A stretch of 64,000 nucleotides of DNA from Bacteroidota bacterium (lineage in GTDB: Bacteria; Bacteroidota; Bacteroidia; Sphingobacteriales; Sphingobacteriaceae). The translations under genes were made by a program, and so were the position numbers. Every line of letters starts with the position of its first letter. The first letter of the stretch is position 1. The notes under the pieces are model-generated. The model saw only the letters and a list, made by a program, of their open reading frames with translations. It searched no databases and had not been told where the DNA came from. The DNA is taken from positions 1-64,000 of the forward strand of contig JABDBW010000003.1 of NCBI GenBank assembly GCA_013288485.1. The letters run 5' to 3'. Below are positions 1 through 10,039 of the stretch, one piece after another.

Positions 1-430
1 CCTTAAAGCTATTTAATAACTTAATCAAGAGTGACTTATCTATGACTGTACTTTTGTCTATTTCTTTTAATGATGTTGTAGTTTTAATAATAGTAGTACT
101 TTTCGCTACTACCGCCGTTCCATAGGCTGAAACCATAAACATTTGTACATTCTTGCCACTAATTTGATGCACGTTGACTTTTAACCCGATAATGCAGTTA
201 GCGCCTATTTCAGATGCTTTAGATTGCAAAATTTGGAGTGCGCTATCATTCACAATTTGAAGTTTCTTTTCATAACTGTTAGAACGTCCACCGAATATAT
301 CAGTAAGTCCCGCACTAATATCGCTTAAGAATCCGGCGCCTATTACCACATTTGAAAAGATCGGCTTTAAATAGGTTTCTATATCCCATCCTTGTAATGA
401 TTCAGTTGTCGAAATTAAAATTTTCTTCAT
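1..430 (-). CDS. YbjQ/UPF0145-like heavy-metal-binding-domain protein (3' end runs off the window)
   Basis: Manual reverse translation: MKKILISTTESLQGWDIETYLKPIFSNVVIGAGFLSDISAGLTDIFGGRSNSYEKKLQIVNDSALQILQSKASEIGANCIIGLKVNVHQISGKNVQMFMVSAYGTAVV...; typical YbjQ pattern. Not in the ORF list because it is truncated. Confidence 0.75.
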   Translation of the reverse strand, partial: MKKILISTTESLQGWDIETYLKPIFSNVVIGAGFLSDISAGLTDIFGGRSNSYEKKLQIVNDSALQILQSKASEIGANCIIGLKVNVHQISGKNVQMFMVSAYGTAVVAKSTTIIKTTTSLKEIDKSTVIDKSLLIKLLNSFK

Positions 431-523
431 TTGTAGATATGGTTTAAGTTTAGTAACGCTAATATAAACATCAAATCGAGATTTGAATATCTATTTATAA
501 ATCAATAATTTTTCTGTCCCTCC

Positions 524-649
524 CCGCTGGCGCAAGTATGCAGCGCAAGCCAAAAGCGCGGTGTACTTGTGCCTATACCAACAAACAGGTAATAATATTG
601 GCACAAGTACGCTTGCCCACTTGCCGCCGCTGCATACTTGCGCCAGCGG
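524..649. repeat. REPIN/MITE-like hairpin with 22-bp perfect terminal inverted repeats
   Basis: CCGCTGGCGCAAGTATGCAGCG (524-545) and its exact reverse complement CGCTGCATACTTGCGCCAGCGG (628-649), with a nested GTACTTGTGCC/GGCACAAGTAC pair. Confidence 0.8.
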
Positions 650-718
650 TGGTGGTAGGATTTATAATATTGCAAATCCAACTAACTCGTGATTATATTT
701 GACCTGTAATAATTAAAT

Positions 719-1057
719 ATGGCCTATAACGAACAACTTGCCGATAAAATAAGAGAAGCATTAGCTGACCGTGACTTACCCGACGTAGAAGAAAAGAAAA
801 TGTTTCGCGGAATATGCTTTATGGTAAATGGCAAAATGTGTGTTTGCGCCAGTGGCGATGAAATGCTTTGCCGTATAGGCCCTGCTTATAAAGACGCGCT
901 CGAAAAACCTGGTGTCCGTGGTATGATCCGCAATGGAAAGGCTTTAAAAGATTTTGTATTTGTAAGCGATGAAGCTATGAAAACAAAAACGGAATTTGAT
1001 AATTGGATAGCACAAGCCCTCGCGTTCAATAAATTTGCAAAGGCAACCAAAAAATAA
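719..1057 (+). CDS. TfoX N-terminal domain family protein
   Basis: MAYNEQLADKIREAL...EKKMFRGICFMVNGKMCVCASGDEMLCRIGP, TfoX_N pattern. Confidence 0.8.
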   Translation: MAYNEQLADKIREALADRDLPDVEEKKMFRGICFMVNGKMCVCASGDEMLCRIGPAYKDALEKPGVRGMIRNGKALKDFVFVSDEAMKTKTEFDNWIAQALAFNKFAKATKK

Positions 1058-1093
1058 TTTGGATGCTATCACAGAATCTGCGGGGACAGTATG

Positions 1094-1288
1094 TTATTTT
1101 TTAAGTACGAGGCTCAGAAATTCTTCTATGTCAATTACATTGACTTTGGGGAAGTCGATCGACTTTAGAATTTTAAAATGTTGATCATTACTAACAATAA
1201 AATCAGCGGCCCCCACTATAGCAGCATCCGCATACTTCTCGCCTTTGTTGGTGTTGTCACCAACAAAGATTCCTGGAGAATAAATTAA
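1094..1288 (-). pseudogene. C-terminal remnant of a PIN-domain protein
   Basis: Reverse-strand reading ...YSPGIFVGDNTNKGEKYADAAIVGAADFIVSNDQHFKILKSIDFPKVNVIDIEEFLSLVLKK*; PIN C-terminal half (ADFIVSND) with no upstream half; frame closed by TGA at 1289-1291. Confidence 0.6.
1244..1267. repeat. REP-like hairpin, copy 1
   Basis: TTTGTTGGTG-TTGT-CACCAACAAA, inverted relative to copies 2 and 3. Confidence 0.7.
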
Positions 1289-1812
1289 TCATTAAGATGA
1301 GTTAATAATTCAAATTCATCATACCCGGTTGCATAAAAATTTGCGGAGGAGTATTTATAGTTTTCGGATAAATCTGCTAACTTCCATTTATCCTGCAATG
1401 GGTTATTGTGTATATAATCCAACTTTTGATCAAAAACCGCAGATGTCCATAAGTCAATACTTAATGAATTTCGCTCCCAAAACTGGTATTGCCTGTCTTT
1501 ATCATTTACCAAAAAGTTATTTAGCCTGATGTCAGCAGTATCTGCAAGCCTGAATTTCATTTGTTGTGCCGTGAATTTTAAAAATCGCATTTGTATGTTT
1601 TCCCGCTTAAACCCGTCCTGTATCTGCCAAATTAAATGGATGTGGTTGGGCATTATTACAAAGGCGTATACCACAATACTTTTTTCTTTTTTAAGAAATT
1701 GCAGGCTTTTAATAATAATATCTTTAAATACATCGTCTTTTAGCAAATGCTTCCACTCTAAAATAGTAGCGGTGAAGAATTGTGGATGATAGTCGAAATT
1801 AATTATTGGCAT
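1285..1812 (-). mobile_element. REP-associated tyrosine transposase (RAYT, Y1_Tnp/IS200-like)
   Basis: 175 aa with HxH motif MPNHIHLIW and Tyr motif DYIHNNPLQDKWKL; flanked by REP-like hairpins. Confidence 0.88.
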
Positions 1813-1837
1813 TGTGCTAATTTATAAAATATTGCTG

Positions 1838-1905
1838 CTTGTTGGTGACAACACCAACAAGGGCGGGCAGAAATATTGGTGCTTGTTGGTGACAACACCA
1901 ACAAG
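1838..1905. repeat. REP-like hairpins, copies 2 and 3 (direct tandem)
   Basis: CTTGTTGGTG-ACAA-CACCAACAAG at 1838-1861 and 1882-1905, each followed by GGCG. Confidence 0.75.
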
Positions 1906-2034
1906 GGCGATGACTCACCGCAAAAAACTTCTTCCCCTTATAGTTGTTCCCCTAAAATTTAACCGCTAAAATTGCGTTGTTACATAATTGTTAAACGGCT
2001 ATGATTTTGAGCCATAATTTTACATCTTTGCCGC

Positions 2035-4344
2035 ATGTTCAGACGTATAAAAAACAAATACCTTCGGTACCTCCTCATCTTTATTTACGCCGTAATTATC
2101 TTTTTTTGCTGTATTGAATTAAATTTTTTATGGCTGTTTGGCTATACGCCCGATATGCAGGATATAAAAAACCCAAAATTATCGGTGGGCTCACAAGTGT
2201 ATACGGCCGATGGTAAATTAATTGGCGAATATTACCGGGAGAACCGCTCCCCGGTATCTTATAAAGAGATCTCCCCCAGCCTCGTAAACGCGTTGGTTGC
2301 TACCGAGGATGTTCGTTTTTATAAACATGGCGCGGTTGATTTTTTCTCTTTCTTTACCAGCATTCTTTCAACCGCCAAAGGCGACAAGCGGGGCGGCAGT
2401 ACCATTACCCAGCAACTGGCGAAAAACCTGTATGAAACCCGTAAACGAACTTCGCAGGGCTTATTAAAGCATGTCCCGGTAATCCGCACATTGGTTTTTA
2501 AATGTAAAGAATGGCTAACCGCCTATAAACTGGAACATGTTTACAACAAGCAGGAAATACTTACCTTATACCTGAATACGGTTCCGTTTGGGAATAATTC
2601 GTTCGGTATAAAAACCGCTACTTTAAAGTTTTTTAATAAAACGCCCGATGCGGTTAATCCTGCCGAAGCGGCCACATTAATAGGTATGCTTAAAGCTACT
2701 TCAACTTATAATCCTATTAATAATCCCGATAAGTCTTTAGACCGCCGGAACACGGTATTGAGCCAAATGGAAAAATACAACTATTTAAGTGCGGCCGATT
2801 ATAATACCTATACTAAAATGCCCATCGGCCTCAATTTAAGTTATGTAGAGGACGATTCGCATGGCGACTCGTATATCCGCGAGGCTGTTGAACGCTGGCT
2901 GAAAAAATGGTGCCATGAAAATGATTATAACCTGTATGAAGACGGTTTGAAAATATATACCACCATTGATTCGCGCCTGCAGCAATATGCCGAAGAGGCC
3001 GTGGCTGAAAAAATGAAGATGCTTCAAAAACGTTTTGACGGTATTTGGGGCAAAACAAACCCCTGGCGCGACTCGAAAGGCAAGGAGATAAAGGATTTTT
3101 TACCCAAAGCCGAACAGCATTTGCCCATCTATAAGTTACTGGTAGCCAAATATCATGGCGACATTAACCAAATAAACCAATACTTTGAAAAACCTAAACG
3201 CATGACGGTGTTTACCTGGAACGGCGAAAAGGATACAACATTTTCGAGCGCGGATTCTATAAAATATTATACCCGCATTTTAAATACCGGCATGATGACC
3301 ATTGAACCATCCACCGGGAAAATAAAGGTTTGGGTAGGTGGCATTAATCATAAATATTTTAATTACGACCACGTAAATCAATCAAAACGACAAGCCGGTT
3401 CAACTTTTAAACCCTTTGCCTATTTAACCGCGCTGGATAACGGGTATTCTCCCTGCGATACTTTTATTGACAAGCCGGTATCTATCAAATATAATGATGG
3501 CGGTAAAGACCAGGTTTGGGCGCCAAACAATGCCGATTTTAAGTTCACGTACCAGAAAATGTCATTACGGTGGGCTATGGGGAAATCGGTAAATTCTATC
3601 ACCGCGCAGGTAACCGAGAAAGTTGGGTGGGATAAAATTGTTGATTACGCGCATAAGTGCGGTATTGAGAGTCCGTTAAAATCAGTTCCATCGGTTTCAT
3701 TGGGTTCTAATGATGTGTCGGTGTATGAAATGGTACGCGCCTACAGCACCTTTCTGAACAAAGGTGAACGGGTGGACCCGTTGCTGGTAACAAAAATAAC
3801 CGACCAGAACGGCAATATATTACAGGAGTTTGCCTTAAAAACCGAAAGGGTAATAAGCGAAGAGGTAGCATGGCTAATGTTGTACATGTTCAGGGGTGGA
3901 ATGGAAGAACCGGACGGTACATCGCTGGCTTTATGGGAATACCCCGGCCTGTGGAAAAAAGAGAACCAGATAGGCGGTAAAACAGGTACATCATCTGATT
4001 ATGTTGATGGGTGGTACATGGGTATTACCAAGGACCTGGTAACCGGTATATGGGTAGGCGCCGATGACCGCAGCGTACATTTCACAACATCCGAAAGCGG
4101 CGAGGGTTCGCATACCGCCCTGCCTATTTTTGGCAGTTTTATGCAAAGGGTTTATGCCGATCCGGAATCAGGCTATACTTATGGACTTTTCCCGAAACCG
4201 TGGACAACCATAACGAAAAACTACGATTGCCCTTCGCCAAGGCTCAAGGTTGATACGACTGCGACAGATAGCCTGGATATGCCGGCAGATACTTCCCGGG
4301 GAGAGCCGCTCCCTGAATTAAAACAAGCCGGTATTAACCAATAG
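2035..4344 (+). CDS. Penicillin-binding protein 1A-type transglycosylase/transpeptidase
   Basis: GT51 motifs (EDVRFYKHGAVD, GGSTITQQLAKN) and transpeptidase motifs (RQAGSTFKPFAYL, KSVN, GGKTGTSSDYVDGWYMG). Confidence 0.95.
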   Translation: MFRRIKNKYLRYLLIFIYAVIIFFCCIELNFLWLFGYTPDMQDIKNPKLSVGSQVYTADGKLIGEYYRENRSPVSYKEISPSLVNALVATEDVRFYKHGAVDFFSFFTSILSTAKGDKRGGSTITQQLAKNLYETRKRTSQGLLKHVPVIRTLVFKCKEWLTAYKLEHVYNKQEILTLYLNTVPFGNNSFGIKTATLKFFNKTPDAVNPAEAATLIGMLKATSTYNPINNPDKSLDRRNTVLSQMEKYNYLSAADYNTYTKMPIGLNLSYVEDDSHGDSYIREAVERWLKKWCHENDYNLYEDGLKIYTTIDSRLQQYAEEAVAEKMKMLQKRFDGIWGKTNPWRDSKGKEIKDFLPKAEQHLPIYKLLVAKYHGDINQINQYFEKPKRMTVFTWNGEKDTTFSSADSIKYYTRILNTGMMTIEPSTGKIKVWVGGINHKYFNYDHVNQSKRQAGSTFKPFAYLTALDNGYSPCDTFIDKPVSIKYNDGGKDQVWAPNNADFKFTYQKMSLRWAMGKSVNSITAQVTEKVGWDKIVDYAHKCGIESPLKSVPSVSLGSNDVSVYEMVRAYSTFLNKGERVDPLLVTKITDQNGNILQEFALKTERVISEEVAWLMLYMFRGGMEEPDGTSLALWEYPGLWKKENQIGGKTGTSSDYVDGWYMGITKDLVTGIWVGADDRSVHFTTSESGEGSHTALPIFGSFMQRVYADPESGYTYGLFPKPWTTITKNYDCPSPRLKVDTTATDSLDMPADTSRGEPLPELKQAGINQ

Positions 4345-4405
4345 CAAATATTAAACTTTTTATACTGATGCATTTATTTAAATTAGCGGTGACATATTTT
4401 AATTT

Positions 4406-7400
4406 ATGGATAAAAACTACCCCCTTATAAATAAAACGAAAAAGTATTTATTGATCTTAATTTGTTTTGCGGGCCTGGTATTTTCAAGCCCTGCAGCACA
4501 GGCTCAATACTTCGGGCAAAATAAGGTTCGTTATAAAAATTTAAAGTTCCAGGTTTACCGTACCCCCCACTTCGAGATATACTATTATTTAAAAAATGAT
4601 AGTATGATCAAACGTTTTGCGCAGGAAAGTGAATTATGGTACACGCTGCACCAACAGGTTTTCAGGGATACGTTCAGAACGCCTAATCCTATTATTCTGT
4701 ATGCTAACCATCCCGATTTTCAACAAACTACGGCTATTGACGGGGAGATAGATGTGGGCACAGGCGGTGTTACCGAAGGTTTAAAAAACAGGGTGGTTAT
4801 GCCTGTTATGGAAAACAACGAAATGACGAGGCACGTTATCGGCCACGAGCTGGTACATGCTTTTCAGTATCATTTGCTGTTGGGTAAGGAAGATGTAAAT
4901 TATGAAAACATAAATAATTTGCCCTTGTGGATGATAGAGGGCATGGCCGAGTACCTTTCCCTGGGTAAAAGAGATTCGTACACGGCAATGTGGATACGGG
5001 ATGCCTATTTAAACCACGACATACCAACAGTAAGGGACCTTACCGAAAGCACCAAGTATTTCCCTTACCGCTACGGCGAAGCGTTCTGGAGTTTCATTGG
5101 GTCGACGTATGGAGATACAATAATTACGCCCTTTTTTAAAAACACGGCTCGTTTTGGTTTGAATTATGGCATCAGGCGAACCTTTGGATATGATGATAAA
5201 ACACTATCCAAACTTTGGAAAAACGCTATAGAAGCCACCTATAAACCTTATTTAAAAGATACTGTACAAAAACCTGTAGGCCAGTTAATTATAAGTGATA
5301 AAAACTCGGGCAAGATGAACATTGCCCCCGCTATAAGCCCTGATGGCAAGTACCTTGCATTTTTATCGGAAAAAAACCTGTTTACTATTGATCTTTTCCT
5401 CGCTGATGCAAAAACCGGGGCGATCATAAAAAAACTCACCAGCAAGGTATCAAATACACACATTGATGAGTTCAATTTTATAGAATCAGCCGGTACCTGG
5501 TCGCCTGATGGTAAAAAGTTTGCCTTTAGCGTATTTAACAAGGGGAGAAATCGTATGCTGGTTGTTGAGGTGCCAAGCGGGCGCGTATTGGAAGATATTT
5601 CAATGGGCAAGGCCGAACAGTTTAGTAACCTGTCATGGTCGCCTAAAGGAGATGAGATGGTTTTCCAGGGATTAGCTGAAGGGCAGAGTGATCTGTATCT
5701 GTATAATTTTAAATCAAAAAAGATCACACAACTAACCAATGATAAGTATTCAGATAATCAGCCAAGTTTTTCAAGAGATGGCAAAAAAATTGTTTTCGCC
5801 AGTGACCGGACTACTTATGATCAGTCTCTTTCGCAGGATATAACTTTCAATTTGGCGGAATATGACCTTGCTACAGGGAAGGTCAGGGATATTAAATTAT
5901 TTAACGGCGCAAATAATTTAAACCCGCAATATTCGTCGGACGATACACAGATATACTTTTTATCAAACCGCGACGGTTTCCGCAATATGTACCGCTACAC
6001 CATAAGTACCGGTAAGGTAGAACAAATGACCGATCTGTTCACCGGCATTTGCGGAATAACAGAGTTTTCTCCGGCATTAAGCCTGTCGGCAAATAATGAC
6101 ATTGTTTACTCCTATTACCGCTCGCAAAAATATTCCATTTACAATGCCAAAGCATCAGACTTTGCAGCTAAACCCGTTGATGGAAATGATATTAATTTTG
6201 ACGCTGCCATGCTTCCGCCCGCCCGCGCTGTGGGTGTCGATCTGATCAACTCAAACCTTAACAATTACCTGGCTTATCAAAAAATGGCTGTTGATTCTAT
6301 AAAAGATCAGCCATATAAACCAAAATTTAAACTGGATTATTTGGCCAGCAGCGGTATTGGTGCGTCGGTAAGTTCATTTGGTACCGGGTTGGCAAGCGGC
6401 GTTCAGGGTGTTTTTAGCGATATTTTGGGGCGAAATCAAATTTACGTGGGCGCTGCCATAAATGGGGAGATATATGATTTTGGCGCCCAGGCTATATATA
6501 TTAACCAGGAAGGCCGCTGGAACATTGGCGGCGGCATATCACATATCCCCTACCAGTTTGCTAATTATAATGTGGTAAATACCACTTATCCGGTAAACGG
6601 GAAAAATATACCGGCCACCGAAGAACGATATGATATTATCCGTATTTTCCAGGACCAGGTATCTTTGTTTACCTCCTATCCTATTGCAAAAACAAGCCGG
6701 GTTGAATTTGGCGGCGGCGCTTCGCAATACTATTACAGGGTTGACCGTTACAGCACTTTTTACGATACAACGGGTAATATAATAGATTATCAAAAAAATC
6801 ATATATCAAATTCAGCTTATAATGCCGACCCATTAAACGGCGGCGCGCTTTTAAATCCGTTTACTGTTTTCCAGGTAAATACGGCATTGGTTGGTGATAA
6901 CTCATTTTTCGGTGTAGCTTCCCCCCTTAACGGGTTCCGCTACCGGCTGGAAGCTGAGTACGATTTTGGTACCTACAAGTTTTTTGCACCTACTATCGAT
7001 CTGCGCAAATATGTGCGCGTTGCGCCGGTAACCTTTGCCGCCCGGCTATATGGTTATGGCCGTTTCGGTAATTCAAACGGGTTATATCCTTTATATGTTG
7101 GGTATCCTTTTTTAATACGGGGGTATGAAGCACAAACATTTTATAATGGCAATGGCAAACCAAGCAATGGGTTTACTATTGATCAACTATCCGGTACCCG
7201 TACTGCAGTAGCTAATTTTGAAGTACGTTTACCATTTACGGGCCCTGAAAGGCTTTCGGAGATTAAATCAAAATTCTTTTTCTCAGAGCTTAATTTCTTT
7301 TTTGATGCAGGTTTAGCATGGAATGCCGGTAACCAGGTAAAATTCCAGATGACGCCCGACAAGATAGGCACGGATGCAGCCGGCAACGCTGTTTATAATA

Positions 7401-7552
7401 CCAATGAGCGTGTTCCGGCGTTGAGCAGCGGTATATCATTACGGGTAAATGTTTTTGGTTATTTTGTATTAGAGCCTTACCTGGCTGTACCATTTAACCG
7501 TAACGACGTTGATAAACCGGTATTTGGCTTAGGGTTTACACCCGGATGGTAG
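4406..7552 (+). CDS. Secreted HExxH metallopeptidase-like / TolB-type WD40-like propeller / C-terminal beta-barrel-like protein
   Basis: Signal peptide; HVIGHELVHAFQYH...LWMIEGMAEYLS; PD40-type repeats (ISPDGKYLAFLSEK, WSPDGKKFAFSV, FSRDGKKIVFASDR); C-terminal barrel-like beta-rich region ending FGLGFTPGW. Confidence 0.82.
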   Translation: MDKNYPLINKTKKYLLILICFAGLVFSSPAAQAQYFGQNKVRYKNLKFQVYRTPHFEIYYYLKNDSMIKRFAQESELWYTLHQQVFRDTFRTPNPIILYANHPDFQQTTAIDGEIDVGTGGVTEGLKNRVVMPVMENNEMTRHVIGHELVHAFQYHLLLGKEDVNYENINNLPLWMIEGMAEYLSLGKRDSYTAMWIRDAYLNHDIPTVRDLTESTKYFPYRYGEAFWSFIGSTYGDTIITPFFKNTARFGLNYGIRRTFGYDDKTLSKLWKNAIEATYKPYLKDTVQKPVGQLIISDKNSGKMNIAPAISPDGKYLAFLSEKNLFTIDLFLADAKTGAIIKKLTSKVSNTHIDEFNFIESAGTWSPDGKKFAFSVFNKGRNRMLVVEVPSGRVLEDISMGKAEQFSNLSWSPKGDEMVFQGLAEGQSDLYLYNFKSKKITQLTNDKYSDNQPSFSRDGKKIVFASDRTTYDQSLSQDITFNLAEYDLATGKVRDIKLFNGANNLNPQYSSDDTQIYFLSNRDGFRNMYRYTISTGKVEQMTDLFTGICGITEFSPALSLSANNDIVYSYYRSQKYSIYNAKASDFAAKPVDGNDINFDAAMLPPARAVGVDLINSNLNNYLAYQKMAVDSIKDQPYKPKFKLDYLASSGIGASVSSFGTGLASGVQGVFSDILGRNQIYVGAAINGEIYDFGAQAIYINQEGRWNIGGGISHIPYQFANYNVVNTTYPVNGKNIPATEERYDIIRIFQDQVSLFTSYPIAKTSRVEFGGGASQYYYRVDRYSTFYDTTGNIIDYQKNHISNSAYNADPLNGGALLNPFTVFQVNTALVGDNSFFGVASPLNGFRYRLEAEYDFGTYKFFAPTIDLRKYVRVAPVTFAARLYGYGRFGNSNGLYPLYVGYPFLIRGYEAQTFYNGNGKPSNGFTIDQLSGTRTAVANFEVRLPFTGPERLSEIKSKFFFSELNFFFDAGLAWNAGNQVKFQMTPDKIGTDAAGNAVYNTNERVPALSSGISLRVNVFGYFVLEPYLAVPFNRNDVDKPVFGLGFTPGW

Positions 7553-7603
7553 TTAAAGCGCTTAAACATAATAACCGTTTTGGGGTTATGTAATTATTTA
7601 ATC

Positions 7604-8227
7604 ATGAGAAAAACTGTCTTTATTGTTTGCATTATTTTAAACCCCTGCCTATTATTTGCCCAAACCCCTGCTCTAAAAACACCCGATCCGACAGTTGCCG
7701 TAGCACAGCCAGCCAAACCATCAAAATCATCCTTGAAAATAATAGCAGGCACAAATATGCTGGCAGCAAATGATATTGTTACCAACCTTTCCCGCTCAAA
7801 AGAACTGAGTACATTTTATCGGATCGTAGAGGCTGCAGGGCTGAATGAAACGTTTAACAGTAAAGGGCCTATTACCGTTTTTGTACCCAACGACCAGGCA
7901 TTTGCAAACCTTCCACCGGGCAAATTAGACACTTTGTTAAAAACGGAACATAAATATGACCTGATCGCATTAATTACCTATCATGTTCTTCCCGGAAAAA
8001 TTACAGCAAAGGAGATTGGCAGACAAATTAATTCAAATAAGGGACAAGCAACTTTTATTACACTTACGGGCAGTAAACTAACCGCTAAACTTAACGCTGA
8101 CCGGAATATTATTTTAATTGATGAAAATGGCGGCCAAAGTGTTATCAGCCGGTTTGATATTAGTCAGAACAATGGTTTGATAGATATTATTGCGTCGGTG
8201 TTGGTTCCTAAATTTAAAAACCTGTAA
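7604..8227 (+). CDS. Fasciclin-domain secreted protein
   Basis: GPITVFVPNDQAFANLPPGKLDTLL...LITYHVLPGKI; ATG at 7604 gives a clean signal peptide (the listed ORF starts at 7580). Confidence 0.9.
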   Translation: MRKTVFIVCIILNPCLLFAQTPALKTPDPTVAVAQPAKPSKSSLKIIAGTNMLAANDIVTNLSRSKELSTFYRIVEAAGLNETFNSKGPITVFVPNDQAFANLPPGKLDTLLKTEHKYDLIALITYHVLPGKITAKEIGRQINSNKGQATFITLTGSKLTAKLNADRNIILIDENGGQSVISRFDISQNNGLIDIIASVLVPKFKNL

Positions 8228-8278
8228 ACAAACCGCGTTAAATACATTTACGTATTTAGTTTAAAAGCAATAATAGAT

Positions 8279-8761
8279 ATGAAAATGAAAAAATTAGTTT
8301 TAGCAATGGTTACCATAGGTATGGTTACAGCATTTGGCTGCCAGAATAGTAATGGGCAGGATAATTCAAAAAGATTAAGCAAACCCGCCGCCGAATGGAA
8401 AAAGCAGCTTACCCCGAACCAATATTATATAATGGTTGAAAGCGGGACCGAGCCGCCTTTTCACAATGCCTACTATAACAACCACGAAAAAGGGGTTTAT
8501 GTGAGTGCCGCCACCGGCGAGGTATTATTCAGTTCGGACGATAAGTACGATAGCGGCACAGGGTGGCCAAGCTTTGTTAAACCGGTTGACCCAAAAAAGA
8601 TAAAAGTAGTTACCGACAATAGCGATGGCATGACCCGCGATGAAGTTATAGAACGAAGCACGGGCCTTCACCTGGGCCATGTTTTTGACGACGGCCCTGC
8701 CGACAGGGGCGGAAAAAGATATTGCATGAATTCGGGCGCGCTTAAATTCATTAAAAAATAG
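8279..8761 (+). CDS. msrB: Peptide-methionine (R)-S-oxide reductase, lipoprotein-type
   Basis: GEVLFSSDDKYDSGTGWPSFVKPV...HLGHVFDDGPADRGGKRYCMNSGAL; N-terminal lipobox-like ...AFGCQNS. Confidence 0.93.
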   Translation: MKMKKLVLAMVTIGMVTAFGCQNSNGQDNSKRLSKPAAEWKKQLTPNQYYIMVESGTEPPFHNAYYNNHEKGVYVSAATGEVLFSSDDKYDSGTGWPSFVKPVDPKKIKVVTDNSDGMTRDEVIERSTGLHLGHVFDDGPADRGGKRYCMNSGALKFIKK

Positions 8762-9113
8762 CCGGTACGCGGCCGGCATTTAAATTAATAGAAGGGCGCA
8801 GCTGCGGCCTGGAACGTAAGCCGCTTTCAAAGTTTAATCCAATGGTCAGGTCTACCCAGTCAGGGTTTACGGGCCTGATCATTTTTTCTTTTTGGGGCCT
8901 GGTATAAGTGCTAACTGTTTTAAAACGTTGCATGGCCTGCTCTTCTGTATTTATCTCTTCAAAATAAACCAGCCTGTTCAATTGCTGCGCGCCATCAAAA
9001 AACAAAGTGGGCATTTCGCCGTAAAATTTAAGGGTTTTTAAAAGATCTGAACATAGGCCCACATGCAGGTTATTCCGGTTTCTGTCTGTAATAATGTAAA
9101 TAAAGCGTTTCAT
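8751..9113 (-). CDS. GIY-YIG nuclease superfamily protein (divergent)
   Basis: MKRFIYIITDRNRNNLHVGLCSDLLKTLKFY...LNRLVYFEEINTEEQAMQRFKTVSTYTRPQKEKMI. Confidence 0.7.
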   Translation of the reverse strand: MKRFIYIITDRNRNNLHVGLCSDLLKTLKFYGEMPTLFFDGAQQLNRLVYFEEINTEEQAMQRFKTVSTYTRPQKEKMIRPVNPDWVDLTIGLNFESGLRSRPQLRPSINLNAGRVPAIF

Positions 9114-9197
9114 TTTAAATAAAATTTCTTTGGTTAAAAAATAATTACTAATTTTATGAGCATAAAAATACTAATTATTTTAGCAAATCCAAATTTT

Positions 9198-9971
9198 ATG
9201 GCAAAAATTTCATCAAATATTAAATTTCTAAGGAAAAAGAAAGGCCTCACCCAGCAGCAGTTTGCTGACCAGGTAGGTATAAAAAGATCATTAGTAGGCG
9301 CATACGAAGAAGAAAGAGCCGAGCCTAAATACGAATTGCTAAAAAAAATAGCATCGTTTTTTGAAATCACGGTTGATGACTTTATTAAAGAAACCATTGA
9401 TGATAAATGGATGGCCAAACCAAAAGCCACCCAGGGCAATCTGCGGATACTAAGTATATCGGTTGACAAGGAAGATAACGAAAATATTGAAATGGTACCT
9501 TTAAAAGCCAGTGCGGGGTATATGAATGGCTATGCCGATCCGGAATATGTAGCGCAGCTGCCCAAATTATATTTACCCATGTTTAAGCAGGGCACCTACC
9601 GGGGATTTGAAATAAAGGGCGACTCTATGCTTCCGCTGGTATCGGGCACAACTATTATAGGTGAATATGTAGAAAACTGGGCCGATATAAAGCCTGCCGA
9701 AACCTATGTTATTATATCAAAAAGCGACGGGGTTGTATATAAACGTATAGGCGGTAAATTTAAGGATAACAAAAAACTGAAGCTGGTATCAGACAACCCG
9801 GTATACGACCCTTACGAGATAAACGGGGAAGATATATTAGAGGTATGGAAAGCGAAGGCCTATATATCAACCCATTTTCCGTTACCTGCGCCCGAACCAA
9901 CTATGGAAAGCTTAACCGGCATGATGGCGCAGATGCAGCGCTCTATAGCTAAATTACAAGGCAACAATTAA
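9198..9971 (+). CDS. XRE-family HTH / S24 (LexA-like) transcriptional regulator
   Basis: HTH IKFLRKKKGLTQQQFADQVGIKRSLVGAYEE; S24 dyad region IKGDSMLPL...VVYKRI. ATG at 9198 preferred over 9156. Confidence 0.88.
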   Translation: MAKISSNIKFLRKKKGLTQQQFADQVGIKRSLVGAYEEERAEPKYELLKKIASFFEITVDDFIKETIDDKWMAKPKATQGNLRILSISVDKEDNENIEMVPLKASAGYMNGYADPEYVAQLPKLYLPMFKQGTYRGFEIKGDSMLPLVSGTTIIGEYVENWADIKPAETYVIISKSDGVVYKRIGGKFKDNKKLKLVSDNPVYDPYEINGEDILEVWKAKAYISTHFPLPAPEPTMESLTGMMAQMQRSIAKLQGNN

Positions 9972-10039
9972 GTTACATAGCGAATATTAAACCTTAACCC
10001 AATATCTTTATCATACTGAAACAAGTAAAAACCGAAAAG

